From Sphingomonas sp. MA1305 (lineage in GTDB: Bacteria > Pseudomonadota > Alphaproteobacteria > Sphingomonadales > Sphingomonadaceae), in assembly GCF_016107325.1 (NCBI RefSeq), contig NZ_RCVT01000001.1, forward strand, positions 1,054,001-1,118,000: a stretch of 64,000 bases of DNA, given 5' to 3'. Shown one piece after another: positions 29,270-38,558 of the stretch (within the stretch, counting starts at the first letter, position 1; every line of letters starts with the position of its first letter). Under the pieces are notes generated by a model. It saw nothing but the letters and a program-made list of their open reading frames with translations. It searched no databases and had not been told where the DNA came from. Both the position numbers and the translations under genes were made by a program.

Positions 29270-29605
29270 TCAGTCGGTCTGGACGACGGCGAGTTCGTGC
29301 CCGTCCGGATCGAAGAAGTGGAAGCGCCGGCCGCCGGGGAAGGCGAAGATGGGCTTGGCGATCCGCCCGCCGGCCTTCTCCACCGCCGCCAATGCGGCAT
29401 TGAGATCGTCGACCGCGATCACCGGTAGCACCGATGCGGTCTTTTCGGCCTCGTCCGCTTGGAAGCCGAGATCGGTATCGCCGCTCGTCGTCGCGGCGTA
29501 GCTCGGCCCGAAGTCCATGATCTCCCACCCGAAGGCCGCCCCATAGAAGGCCTTGGCGCGGCCGGTGTCCGCCACCGGCAGTTCGCAATAGTTGAGTCGT
29601 GCCAC
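29270..29605 (-). CDS. VOC-family (glyoxalase-like) protein
   Basis: 111 residues forming one vicinal-oxygen-chelate half: LNYCELPVADTGRAKAFYGA, DTDLGFQAD and GGRRFHFFDPDGHELAVVQ. Such proteins act as dimers with a metal site, but the substrate cannot be told. GTG 29605 is the start, with GGGAG seven bases upstream. Convergent with moaB (six-base gap). Confidence 0.9.
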   Translation of the reverse strand: MARLNYCELPVADTGRAKAFYGAAFGWEIMDFGPSYAATTSGDTDLGFQADEAEKTASVLPVIAVDDLNAALAAVEKAGGRIAKPIFAFPGGRRFHFFDPDGHELAVVQTD

Positions 29606-29660
29606 GTCACTACTCCCGTGCGTTCTTGCTATGTTCTGACGTTTCTTCTAGTCTCCGGCG

Positions 29661-30737
29661 ATGCCCGAACGCAAGCCACGTCCGGTGCGCGGCGCTACCT
29701 GGAACCGGGAAAGCACGCGCTTTAACCTGCCCCAGACGGAGGTGGATGGCGACTGGCTGGATGCGCGCGCCGATATCGACGGCGCGTCGCCACCGCTGGC
29801 GACGTCGGTGACGGTCGAGCATCCGCGCACGATCATCGCGCGCAACACCTCCCCCGACGTCGGTTTCGACCGGTCGATCAATCCCTATCGCGGCTGCGAA
29901 CACGGCTGCATCTATTGCTTCGCGCGGCCGAGCCACGCCTTCCATGACCTGTCGCCGGGGCTCGACTTCGAAAGCCGCCTGTTCGCCAAACCCGATGCGC
30001 CGGCCTTGCTCCGCGCCGAGCTCGCCAAGCGCCAGTACGAGGTGCGGCCTATGGCGCTCGGCACCAACACCGATCCCTATCAGCCGATCGAGCGCGACTG
30101 GCGGATCACCCGCGGCATATTGGAGGTGTTGCGCGACACCCACCATCCGCTGACCATCACCACCAAATCGGATCGCGTCGCCCGCGACCTCGACATCCTC
30201 GCACCGATGGCGGCGCAGGGGCTGGCGGCGGTGGCGGTGTCGGTCACCTCGCTCGATCCGGTCATCGCCTGCACGCTCGAGCCGCGCGCGCCGCATCCGG
30301 AGCGGCGGCTGGCGGCGGTGCGCGCGCTCGCCGACGCCGGGGTGCCGACCTATGTCTCGATCGCGCCGGTGATCCCGGCGATCACCGATCACGAGCTGGA
30401 GCATCTGGTCGAGCGGGCGGCGCGGGCGGGGGCACGCGCCTGCTTCTTCATCCCCGTCCGCCTGCCGCACGAGGTCGCGCCGTTGTTCCGCGCCTGGCTC
30501 GACGCTCATTATCCCGATCGCGCCGGCAAGGTGATGGCGACGATCCAGTCGCTGCGCGGCGGCCGCGACAACGATCCCGGCTTCTTCACGCGGATGCAGG
30601 GGCAGGGGCCCTGGGCGGAATTGATGCGCACGCGCTTCCGCATCGCCTGCCGCCGCCATGGCCTCGTCAACCATGGAGTGACGCTGCGTTGCGACCTGTT
30701 CCGGCCGCCCGCCGGGCCGCAGGGCGAATTGTTTTAG
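29661..30737 (+). CDS. PA0069-family radical SAM protein
   Basis: 358 residues with the radical-SAM cluster motif YRGCEHGCIYCFARPSHAF (CxxxCxYC, near residues 76-83) and the flanking NPYRGCEHGC typical of the spore-photoproduct-lyase-like group. KSDRVARDLDIL and SIAPVIPAITDHELE continue the TIM-barrel core. The reaction is not known. ATG 29661 is the first plausible start. Confidence 0.9.
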   Translation: MPERKPRPVRGATWNRESTRFNLPQTEVDGDWLDARADIDGASPPLATSVTVEHPRTIIARNTSPDVGFDRSINPYRGCEHGCIYCFARPSHAFHDLSPGLDFESRLFAKPDAPALLRAELAKRQYEVRPMALGTNTDPYQPIERDWRITRGILEVLRDTHHPLTITTKSDRVARDLDILAPMAAQGLAAVAVSVTSLDPVIACTLEPRAPHPERRLAAVRALADAGVPTYVSIAPVIPAITDHELEHLVERAARAGARACFFIPVRLPHEVAPLFRAWLDAHYPDRAGKVMATIQSLRGGRDNDPGFFTRMQGQGPWAELMRTRFRIACRRHGLVNHGVTLRCDLFRPPAGPQGELF

Positions 30738-30772
30738 CGCGCTGGTAACCATCCCGCGCTAGAGGCCGGGCG

Positions 30773-32164
30773 ATGACGCTGCGCCGCGCCTGGCTGATCC
30801 TCTGCCTTGCCGCCGTGGCGCTGCGCCTGCCCGACGTCGGCAATCCGCTGATCGACTATGACGAGCAGATGTACCTGCTGGTCGCCCGCCGGATGTGGGA
30901 CGGCGCCTGGCCGTACATCGACATCTGGGACCGCAAGCCGATCGGGCTGTTCCTCGTCTATGCCGGATCGCAGGCATTCGGTGGCGATCCGATCGTCGCC
31001 TATCATCTGCTCGCGCTGCTCTGCGTCGCCGGGACGGCGATGCTGATCGCAACGTGGCTGACGCGGATCGCATCGCCCTGGTGCGGACTGGTCGGCGGGC
31101 TGGTCTACATGCTGTGGATCGCCTCGCTCGGCGGCCGTGGCGGGCAGGCGCCGGTCTATTACGAGCCGCTCGTCGCCGCCGCGGCCTGGGCGGCGTGGCG
31201 GGCGGCGCGCGGCGGGCGGCGCGGCTGGACGGCGGCGGCGATGCTGCTCGCCGGCGTCGCGCTGCAGATCAAGCCGACCGTGGTGTTCGAGGGCTGCTTC
31301 TTCGGCGCCGCCATCCTGTTCGGCGACTGGCGACGCGGGCGCGCGCTGCTTGCGCTGGCGGGCGAGGCGGCGGCGATGATCGCGCTGGCGCTGGCACCGA
31401 CCCTATTGGCCTATGGCGTCTATGCGGTCTGCGGCCACGGCCAGGCCTGGTGGTTCGCCAATGTCGATTCGATCTTCCTGCGCGGCATCACGCCGAGCGA
31501 CCCGGTGGGCGGCCGGGTGATCAACACCGCGACGATCGTCGCCATCCCGCTGGCGGTGGCGATATATGGCATCGCGCGCCACGCCGGGCCGATGCGCCCG
31601 TTCCTGGCCGGCTGGCTGGCGGCGGCGCTGCTCGGCTGGCTCGCGATCCCGCCCTATCTGGTCCATTATGCGATGCCGCTGATGCTGCCGATCGCGCTTG
31701 GCGCCGGGCTGGCGGTACGCCGCTCCTGGGCGCCGGCGGCGCTGCTCGCGATTCCCGCCGGCTGGTTCCTGTGGCTGTCGGGCTATCCCCATCGCGGCGA
31801 GACGGCGATGGCGCGGCGTGCGGTTGTCGCGTCCGCGCGGCTGATCGACCGTTACCGCGGGCGGGGCTGCGCCTACATCTTCCTCGGGCCGCCCGCCTTC
31901 TACAATGCGAGCGGATCGTGTCTGCCGACTCGTTACCCCTTCTCCGAACATCTCGGCAACATCAGCGAGCGCGGCGCGATCGGCATCGATCCGCAGGTGG
32001 AGGTGGCACGCATCCTGGCGTCGCGCCCGCCGGTGATCGTCTCGCGCCGCCCCGGCAGCGGCGACAATCCCGCCACCGTGGCGCTCGTCCGCACCGCGGT
32101 CCGCAGCCACTATCGCCGGGTCGGCACGACGCTCGGCTACGCCGTCTACGCTCGAACCAACTGA
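30773..32164 (+). CDS. ArnT/PMT-like membrane glycosyltransferase
   Basis: 463 residues with about ten membrane segments. The first periplasmic loop carries LIDYDEQMYLLVARRMWDG, the Asp-Glu pair used by lipid-linked-sugar glycosyltransferases of the ArnT/PMT fold, then DIWDRKPIGLFLVYAG. The C-terminal third is periplasmic. Donor and acceptor are unknown; no lipid A or polysaccharide genes adjoin it. Confidence 0.8.
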   Translation: MTLRRAWLILCLAAVALRLPDVGNPLIDYDEQMYLLVARRMWDGAWPYIDIWDRKPIGLFLVYAGSQAFGGDPIVAYHLLALLCVAGTAMLIATWLTRIASPWCGLVGGLVYMLWIASLGGRGGQAPVYYEPLVAAAAWAAWRAARGGRRGWTAAAMLLAGVALQIKPTVVFEGCFFGAAILFGDWRRGRALLALAGEAAAMIALALAPTLLAYGVYAVCGHGQAWWFANVDSIFLRGITPSDPVGGRVINTATIVAIPLAVAIYGIARHAGPMRPFLAGWLAAALLGWLAIPPYLVHYAMPLMLPIALGAGLAVRRSWAPAALLAIPAGWFLWLSGYPHRGETAMARRAVVASARLIDRYRGRGCAYIFLGPPAFYNASGSCLPTRYPFSEHLGNISERGAIGIDPQVEVARILASRPPVIVSRRPGSGDNPATVALVRTAVRSHYRRVGTTLGYAVYARTN

Positions 32165-32246
32165 TTGAGGTTAAACACTTTTACTGCATCCTCCCAAGGC
32201 AAGGCTCGTTGAGCCGAGACCTATTCCAGCCAAGGAGGACCCTCGC

Positions 32247-32768
32247 ATGGCCACCGTACCGACCGACGTCGTCCGCTCGCTGTTCGTCACCGGCCTGAAG
32301 AACGCCCATGGCGTCGAGCATCAGGCGCTGGCGCTGATCGACCGGCAGCTCGACCATCTTGCCAATTATCCGGAAGTCGAGGCGCAGTTGCGCCGTCACC
32401 GCGGCGAGACGGAGACGCAGATCAGTCGCATCGACGAGATCCTGACCGGCTTCGACGAAACGCCGTCGACGCTGAAGGATCTCGGCCTCAGCATCTCGGG
32501 CAATCTCGCCGCGCTGGCGCACGTCTTCGCCCCGGACGAGATCCTCAAGAACAGCTTCGCCAACCATGCCTTCGAGCATTTCGAGATCGCCAGCTATACC
32601 GGTCTGCTGACGCTCGCCGAGCTCGGCGGCTTCGGCGGCCAGCGCAGCCTGCTCGAACAGTCGCTCGGCGAGGAGCAAAGGATGGCCGCCTGGGTGCTCG
32701 ACAGCCTGCCCGATCTGACCCGCAAATATGCCGACCTGCGCGCCGCGGGCGCGACGGCGAGCCATTGA
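32247..32768 (+). CDS. DUF892 (YciE-like) ferritin-like protein
   Basis: 173 residues, almost all helical, with the DUF892 pattern: SLFVTGLKNAHGVEHQALAL at the start, HRGETETQISRIDEIL, and NHAFEHFEIASYTGLLTLAE. The Glu/His residues are spaced as in ferritin-like di-iron folds. YciE-type proteins are stress-associated but of unclear role. AAGGAGG lies eight bases before the ATG. A 49-residue acidic ORF follows. Confidence 0.88.
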   Translation: MATVPTDVVRSLFVTGLKNAHGVEHQALALIDRQLDHLANYPEVEAQLRRHRGETETQISRIDEILTGFDETPSTLKDLGLSISGNLAALAHVFAPDEILKNSFANHAFEHFEIASYTGLLTLAELGGFGGQRSLLEQSLGEEQRMAAWVLDSLPDLTRKYADLRAAGATASH

Positions 32769-32838
32769 TCGCCTGCCGGATAGACGCCTCGGGATCGCTT
32801 CGCTGGCCTGAACGGTTCTGTCACGGATGGAGGACGAT

Positions 32839-32988
32839 ATGATGACCGATCCCGAACAGCCGACCCCGAACGACGCCGATCGCCAGCGCGAAGGCGCTGA
32901 GGGCACCGACGCTAACCGTGCCGAGACACCGGAATCCGGTGCCGGCTATGGCAATCACGCGCCCGACAACGACGACAACGAAGGCTGA
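32839..32988 (+). CDS. Short acidic hydrophilic protein, unrecognised
   Basis: A 49-codon ORF beginning MMTDPEQPTPNDADRQREGA and ending HAPDNDDNEG. It is rich in Asp, Glu, Asn and Pro, has no hydrophobic stretch, and is probably disordered. A good ribosome-binding site (GGAGG at 32829-32833) stands five bases before the ATG, which is why I regard it as real. It lies 70 bases behind the DUF892 gene on the same strand, so both may belong to a general-stress unit; that is inference. Confidence 0.6.
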   Translation: MMTDPEQPTPNDADRQREGAEGTDANRAETPESGAGYGNHAPDNDDNEG

Positions 32989-33031
32989 CGTCGCTAGCTG
33001 ACCGGCGTCGGGCCAAGCGCCCGGCCGCCGG

Positions 33032-34633
33032 TCACGCCGGCGTGGCGCCGTCGAACCGGAAATCCCGATAGCGGTCGCGCAGGGCGGTCTTGAGCAGCTT
33101 GCCCGTGGCGGTATGCGGCAGATCGTCGACGAACAGGATCGCGTCGGGCAGCCACCACCGTGCCACCACGTCGGCGAGATGCGCGCGGATCGCTGCCGCG
33201 TCGACCGCCGCCTCCGGCTTGCGCACGACCAGCAGCAGCGGCCGTTCGTCCCATTTCGGATGCGCCACACCGATCGCCGCCGCCTCGGCGACACCGGGAC
33301 AGCCGAGCGCCGCATTCTCCAGCTCGACCGAGCTGATCCATTCGCCACCGGACTTGATCACGTCCTTCGACCGATCGGTGATCTGCATCGTACCGTCGGG
33401 ATGGAGGATGGCGACATCGCCGGTGTCGAACCAGCCGTCGGCATCCACCGCGTCCTGCTCGGCGCCGAAATAGCGCTGGATCACCCACGGCCCACGGATA
33501 TGCAGCCGCCCCGCGCTGACGCCGTCGCGCGGCAACGGGCGGTCGTCGGCGTCGCGGATCGTCAGCTCGATCCCATAGGGGACCTGACCCTGGCGGACGA
33601 GCAGGTCGAGCTGCGCCTCCCGCGGCCAGTCGGCGAAGCCCGGCGGCGGCGCGGCGACCGTCGCCACCGGCGAGGTCTCGGTCATGCCCCACAGATGCTT
33701 GACCTCGACCCCCATGTCCATCAGCCGCGCGATCATCGCGCGCGGTGCCGCCGAGCCGCCGATCGTCGCCAGCCGCAGATGCTCGGGCCGCTGCCCGGTG
33801 GCATCGATGTGCGCGAACATCGCCAGCCAGACGGTCGGCACCCCCGACGAGATCGTCACCCGCTCGCGGTTCATCAGGTCGCACAGCACGCCGGCGTCGT
33901 TGACCGCGGACATCACCAGCGTCGCGCCGGCGATCGGCGCCGCGAACGGCGTGCCCCAGGCCGCGGCGTGGAACAGCGGCACCACCGGCAACAACACCGA
34001 TCCGGCGGTCAGGCCGAGCACTGCGGGGGAGGCGACGAGTTGTGCGTGGAGGATACTGGAGCGATGCGTGAACAGCACGCCCTTGGGATTGCCGGTCGTG
34101 CCGCTGGTGTAGCAGAGCATGCACGGATCGCGCTCCGGTCCCGTCCGCCAGGCGTAGTCGCCGTTCTCCGCGGCCAGCAACGCTTCGAAGCCGTCGGCGC
34201 CGTCGCCGTCCATGACGACATAATGGTCGATCGTCGTCCAGCGGGACCGCAGCCGGTCGACGATCGGCTGGAAGGCGCGGTCGTAGAGCAGCACGCGATC
34301 GGCGGCATGGTTGGCGATATAGACCAATTGGTCGTCGAACAGCCGCGGATTGATCGTGTGGATCACGCCGCCCATGCCGATCACGCCATACCAGGCGGCG
34401 AGGTGGTGCGCATGGTTCATCGCCAGCGTCGCGACGCGTTCGCCCGGCGCGATGCCGAGCCGCTCCAGCGCCTGCGCCAGCCGCCGCGCATCGTGCGCGA
34501 TCCCGGCCCAGTCGGTGCGCGTCTCGCGCCCGTCGGCCCAGCGGCTGACGATCGCCCGTGTCGGATGTTCGCGCGCCGCGTGGTCGATGAGCGAGGGAAC
34601 CCGAAGTTCGAAGTCCTGCATCCCGCCCAGCAT
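33032..34633 (-). CDS. Acyl-CoA synthetase (AMP-binding, fatty-acid type)
   Basis: Activates a carboxylic acid to its CoA thioester through an acyl-adenylate. The 533-residue protein has the P-loop motif [19 protein letters not shown], the WGMTETSPV adenine motif, [14 protein letters not shown]-like hinge region ([14 protein letters not shown]) and the C-terminal catalytic lysine in [21 protein letters not shown] 34633 has GGAG ten bases upstream. The close medium/long-chain subfamily is likely, but the substrate is open. Divergent from the methyltransferase gene. Confidence 0.9.
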   Translation of the reverse strand: MLGGMQDFELRVPSLIDHAAREHPTRAIVSRWADGRETRTDWAGIAHDARRLAQALERLGIAPGERVATLAMNHAHHLAAWYGVIGMGGVIHTINPRLFDDQLVYIANHAADRVLLYDRAFQPIVDRLRSRWTTIDHYVVMDGDGADGFEALLAAENGDYAWRTGPERDPCMLCYTSGTTGNPKGVLFTHRSSILHAQLVASPAVLGLTAGSVLLPVVPLFHAAAWGTPFAAPIAGATLVMSAVNDAGVLCDLMNRERVTISSGVPTVWLAMFAHIDATGQRPEHLRLATIGGSAAPRAMIARLMDMGVEVKHLWGMTETSPVATVAAPPPGFADWPREAQLDLLVRQGQVPYGIELTIRDADDRPLPRDGVSAGRLHIRGPWVIQRYFGAEQDAVDADGWFDTGDVAILHPDGTMQITDRSKDVIKSGGEWISSVELENAALGCPGVAEAAAIGVAHPKWDERPLLLVVRKPEAAVDAAAIRAHLADVVARWWLPDAILFVDDLPHTATGKLLKTALRDRYRDFRFDGATPA

Positions 34634-34910
34634 TATCCCACTCCTTCACCGCGACACCGTCGAACGGCACCGTTCAGGCAACCATACCGCCGGCAGGAAA
34701 TCGGACAAGCCGCCCGTGTGAGGTCCCGGCCGTGCAGCGCCGGTCGGCATCGCTGTGATCGCCGATGGAGGTTGGGCGCAGTCCCGACGATCGTGGCGGG
34801 GCGACGCGCGGCCATCGATCGGCCTTTCCCGCTTCGGGCATGTCCGGCGACGGCGGACCATGAACAAATGTTTTGTTGCGGCCGATCCGGGGCTGTCCGA
34901 ACGGCGCCGG

Positions 34911-35771
34911 ATGCCCATGCGCCTCAACCTGCCCATCATCGCCGTCGCGCTGCTGGCGACCGCATGCGCGCAACGACGGACCGGCGCCGCCAATGCCTTG
35001 TCGACGCTGGCCAAGGCGCAAGTCGCCGCTACGCCGGCTGAACGGCGCGCCAACATGGTGGCCGAGATCCGGGCAGGCGTTCGCGATGGCGACCCCATCG
35101 CCGATACGCCAGCGCTCGACCGTGCGCTGGCGGTCATCGGCACCATCCCGCGCGAAGAATTCGTCCCGGTCGAAGGGCGCGCCGCCGCCTATGTCGACCT
35201 TCCTCAGCAGATCGGTTTCGGCCAGACCATCTCCGACCCCTATGTGGTCGCCGTCATGACGGCTGCGCTCGATCTGCCCGCCGATCGTCGCGCCAACGTC
35301 CTCGATATCGGCACCGGTTCCGGTTACCAGGCCGCGGTGCTCGCGCATGTCGCGGCCCGGGTATCGTCGATCGAGATCGTCGCGCCGCTGGCGCGGGCTG
35401 CCGCGGCACGCCTGCACCGCATGGGCTATTCGAACGTCGTCGTGCGCGCTGGTGATGGCTTTGCAGGCTGGCCAGATCGCGGCCCGTTCGACGGTATCAT
35501 CGTCGCCGCGAGCGCCACGGCGCCGCCTCCGCCGTTGATCGAGCAGTTGAAGGTCGGCGGCCGGATCGTGATGCCGATTGGGGCGACCGATATGAGCACG
35601 CAATTGCTGCGCATGACCAAACGCGCCGACGGAAGCCTGGATCGATGCGCCCTCGGACCGGCGTTGTTCGTGCCCTTCACCGGCGGCCGCGTCGCACCAT
35701 TCGCCAGGCATGGCCTGTTCGACCGCACCATCCCCTTGTGCTTCAAGGCGCCGATCGTCGGCATCCTCTAG
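34911..35771 (+). CDS. Exported protein-L-isoaspartate O-methyltransferase
   Basis: 286 residues. The catalytic domain has IPREEFVPVEGRAAAYVDLP, IGFGQTISDPYVVAVMTAAL and the SAM motif NVLDIGTGSGYQAAVLAHVA, all typical of PIMT, which repairs isoaspartyl residues. Unlike the usual cytoplasmic enzyme, the N-terminus (MPMRLNLPIIAVALLATACA) looks like a signal peptide with a possible lipobox cysteine, so a periplasmic form is inferred. ATG 34911 or 34917 may be the start; 34860 is less likely. Confidence 0.88.
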   Translation: MPMRLNLPIIAVALLATACAQRRTGAANALSTLAKAQVAATPAERRANMVAEIRAGVRDGDPIADTPALDRALAVIGTIPREEFVPVEGRAAAYVDLPQQIGFGQTISDPYVVAVMTAALDLPADRRANVLDIGTGSGYQAAVLAHVAARVSSIEIVAPLARAAAARLHRMGYSNVVVRAGDGFAGWPDRGPFDGIIVAASATAPPPPLIEQLKVGGRIVMPIGATDMSTQLLRMTKRADGSLDRCALGPALFVPFTGGRVAPFARHGLFDRTIPLCFKAPIVGIL

Positions 35772-35831
35772 CGGATGCGCTAAATCACCTGCACGAGGCG
35801 GCCAGGTGCGAACCGCGATGCCGGGGCCCGA

Positions 35832-37667
35832 TCAGTCCTTTGCCGTCGTCACCGTGGTCGAACGGGGCGAGACGCTGCCGTTGATCGCGATCGCGGTGGT
35901 CGCCGGGCGGGCGTCCATGCGCACCGCCGCCGCACCGGGCAGGCCCGGAAAGCGCGGCCACAAGCCCTGCGCCAGCGCCGATCGGCTGGCATGTGCCTTT
36001 CGACCCGACTGCGCCTCGTACATCCAATAATTGCGCAGCACCGTGGTGACGTAGCCGCGCGTTTCCCAATAGGGGATGCTCTCGATGTAGAGCAGCGGAT
36101 CGCCGCCGTCGCGGACGATGGCGTTCCATTCGCCGACCGGCTTCGGCCCGGCGTTATAGGCGGCGATCACCTTGGGCAGCAGACCGCCGGTGATGCCCGC
36201 CATGTCGCGCAGCCGCTCCAGATGGCGCTGGCCGATGTCCATGTTGGTCGCCGGCTTGGCGAGCGCCGCCTTGTCGAGCGGCACGCCCTGTTCGCGCGAA
36301 TAATCGGTCGCCGCCGCCGGCATGATCTGCATCAGGCCATAGGCGCCCGCCGGGCTGGTCACCCGGCTGCGGAAGCCGCTCTCCTCAAGCGTGTGGGCAT
36401 AGACCAACGCCTTGTCGACGCGCCAGCCGCTGACCGGCGTCCAGTTCGGCGTCGGATAGCGCGCCTCGGCCGTCGCGGTGACGCCCTGCGGGCAATTGTG
36501 CGCCAGCCATACCGTCGTCGCGGGCAGGCTCAGCGCCTCGGCGACACGGACCAGGCTGCCGAATTCCTCGGGCGCGCCGATCCGCGCCTGCTGGCGGATG
36601 ACGTCGTCGGCAAGATCGGTCTCGCCGATCTCGACCAGCGCCGCCGCGACGCGCAGATTGGGCCGCTTCTCCAGCCGCGCCCAGTCGGCCGCGACGACGC
36701 CGCCGGCCGGCTTGTCCTTGTCGCGGATCAGCAGCGCCTGGCGGGCGAGCTGGCCATAGAAGCTTTCGGAAAATTGTGCCGCCGACTGCAGGCGCGGCTG
36801 CACCTTGTCGGGCCGGCCGCAGACCATGTCGGCGCGCGCCGCCCAATACAGCGCCGCCGCGCGCAGGTCGATGTCGGTCGCGCGCGCCGCGACGCCCTCG
36901 AAGCCGCTTTCCGCCGCGGCGCAGTCGTTCTGCCGCCAGGCGGCGAGCGCGCCCATCCAGCGGCCCTGTACCGCCCAGTCGCCGACGCCGTCGCCGGCCT
37001 TGGCGGCGAGGGCGCGCGTGCTGACGTCGTCGCCGGACAGATAATACATCCAGGCAACCTTGGCCTGCCATTCGGTCTGTGCCTCGGGGCTCAGCCCGCC
37101 GGTCGATTCGAGCAGCGCCTGCGCCTCGCGGCCCATGTCCGCCTTGACGAAGGGCTGCATCTGCGTCGCCAGCGCCGCGGCGATCTCGTCCGATCGGGTC
37201 GTCTTGGCGCGGACCCGGCGCGGCGCACCGTCCTGCCAGATCAGCCGCTGCGCCACCGGCAGCGGCGGCAGGTCGCTTGCGCCGCGCGCCCGCGCCAGCC
37301 GCGCCACATCGGCCGCCTCCGGCAATTCGGGCGCATCGTTGAGCAGCGCGACCAGCGGCTCCAGCTCGACCCTGGGCGATCCCTTGGCGGTATAGAGTTC
37401 GGCGCGTGCGATCGCGTGCAGCGGGCCGGGCTTCATCGCGTCCAGGCCGAGCTGCGCATCCTGCCAGCGGCCGTCGCGGATCGCCTGGAAGACGGCGCGA
37501 TAGCCTTCGCGCTGTTGCGCATCGAGCTGGGCGGGAAGGGCTTCGCTGCCGCGCATCGGGGTCGTCAGGCGGGCGTCGCCGGCGGGCGAGGCCTCGGCCG
37601 CACCCTTCGCCTGTGCCGCCACCGGCACCATCGACATCGCCATCACTAGCGCCAGCTTGCGGGTCAC
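35832..37667 (-). CDS. slt: Soluble lytic murein transglycosylase
   Basis: Cleaves peptidoglycan to 1,6-anhydro products. The 611-residue protein has a signal peptide (VMAMSMVPVAAQA), a long alpha-superhelical region of TPR-like helices, and a C-terminal SLT domain with the catalytic Glu in HTLEESGFRSRVTSPAGAYG, then LMQIMPAAATDY and VIAAYNAGPKPVGEW. The start is GTG 37667, overlapping the stop of the uracil-DNA glycosylase gene (GTGA). Confidence 0.93.
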   Translation of the reverse strand: MTRKLALVMAMSMVPVAAQAKGAAEASPAGDARLTTPMRGSEALPAQLDAQQREGYRAVFQAIRDGRWQDAQLGLDAMKPGPLHAIARAELYTAKGSPRVELEPLVALLNDAPELPEAADVARLARARGASDLPPLPVAQRLIWQDGAPRRVRAKTTRSDEIAAALATQMQPFVKADMGREAQALLESTGGLSPEAQTEWQAKVAWMYYLSGDDVSTRALAAKAGDGVGDWAVQGRWMGALAAWRQNDCAAAESGFEGVAARATDIDLRAAALYWAARADMVCGRPDKVQPRLQSAAQFSESFYGQLARQALLIRDKDKPAGGVVAADWARLEKRPNLRVAAALVEIGETDLADDVIRQQARIGAPEEFGSLVRVAEALSLPATTVWLAHNCPQGVTATAEARYPTPNWTPVSGWRVDKALVYAHTLEESGFRSRVTSPAGAYGLMQIMPAAATDYSREQGVPLDKAALAKPATNMDIGQRHLERLRDMAGITGGLLPKVIAAYNAGPKPVGEWNAIVRDGGDPLLYIESIPYWETRGYVTTVLRNYWMYEAQSGRKAHASRSALAQGLWPRFPGLPGAAAVRMDARPATTAIAINGSVSPRSTTVTTAKD

Positions 37668-38419
37668 GCGGACAATCCCCCGATCAGCAATTGCAGGTCC
37701 TTCCAGGCCTCCGCCTTCGCCACCGGCTTCTCGATCAGGAAGCGCGGGTGAAAGCTGGCGACCACCTCGGTCGTGCCGCGTGTATGGTTAAACGGGTGTA
37801 AAGACCCGCGGCTGCCGGGCATTTCGGCCGACAGAATCGCACGGCTCGCCGCATTGCCGAGCAACAGCAGCCGCTTCGGGCCGACCAGGGCGATGTGGTG
37901 GCGGGCGATCGTGGCGAGTTCGTCCTCGACGTCGCGCGGCATCCGCCCCGCGGTCGGCCGGCGCGCGCAGACCGCGGCGAGGTGTACCGTGTCCCGCGAC
38001 TGGCCGATCGCCGCGAGCATCCGGTCGAACAGCCGGCCGGCGGCGCCGCTGAGCAGCGTGCCGGCATCGCCGTCGTCCTTGTCCGGGCAGTCGACCAACA
38101 CCATCAGCGCGGCATCGGCCGGGCCGCTCGACGCTACGGAAATCCCGTGCCAGCGCGCCTCCGGCACCGCCTCGCCGAGCCGCCAGGCGAGGAAGGCGTC
38201 GAGCGCGTCGGGCATCGTCGCGGCGGGCGGCGGGGCAGGGGCGGCGACGGGCGCGCTGCCGGCCGGGGCGGGGCGCGGCAAGGCCGGCGCTTCGGGCATC
38301 GGCGCGTGCAGCCAGTCGCGCGGTGCCTCGTCGACGAGCACGTCGACGCCCGCCTCCTGCCACCAGTCCAGCGTCGCCGCGGCTGCGCTTATCCAGTCGA
38401 GATGCTGATCGGCCCCCAC
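37664..38419 (-). CDS. Uracil-DNA glycosylase (family 4-like)
   Basis: Removes uracil from DNA. The 251-residue protein has a variable Ala/Pro-rich N-terminal part, LMVLVDCPDKDDGDAGTLLS, VHLAAVCARRPTAGRMPR, the core strand GPKRLLLLGNAASRAIL and the C-terminal motif VVASFHPRFLIEKPVAKAEA. GTG 38419 (MGADQHLDWISA in translation) has AAGG seven bases upstream; a TTG at 38455 lies inside a dyad and is less likely. Coupled to slt. Confidence 0.87.
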   Translation of the reverse strand: MGADQHLDWISAAAATLDWWQEAGVDVLVDEAPRDWLHAPMPEAPALPRPAPAGSAPVAAPAPPPAATMPDALDAFLAWRLGEAVPEARWHGISVASSGPADAALMVLVDCPDKDDGDAGTLLSGAAGRLFDRMLAAIGQSRDTVHLAAVCARRPTAGRMPRDVEDELATIARHHIALVGPKRLLLLGNAASRAILSAEMPGSRGSLHPFNHTRGTTEVVASFHPRFLIEKPVAKAEAWKDLQLLIGGLSA

Positions 38420-38438
38420 GGGCGGCCTTGTTCCCGCG

Positions 38439-38456
38439 GTTGACGTTTTCGTCAAC
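38439..38456. promoter_or_regulatory. Perfect dyad between divergent udg and etf-qo genes
   Basis: GTTGACG-TTTT-CGTCAAC, a perfect 7-bp inverted repeat with four-base loop, lies in the 139-base divergent gap. It resembles a repressor operator and its TTGAC could form part of a -35 element on either strand. Confidence 0.45.
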
Positions 38457-38558
38457 TTGTCCGATCGCGTTCGGGAGACAAGACGTTGCCGGCCCGCGCC
38501 CGATCGCTGTCAGCGATCGTTGTCGTTACGGAAAGCCGCCGGCCCCGGGAGTGAGATG

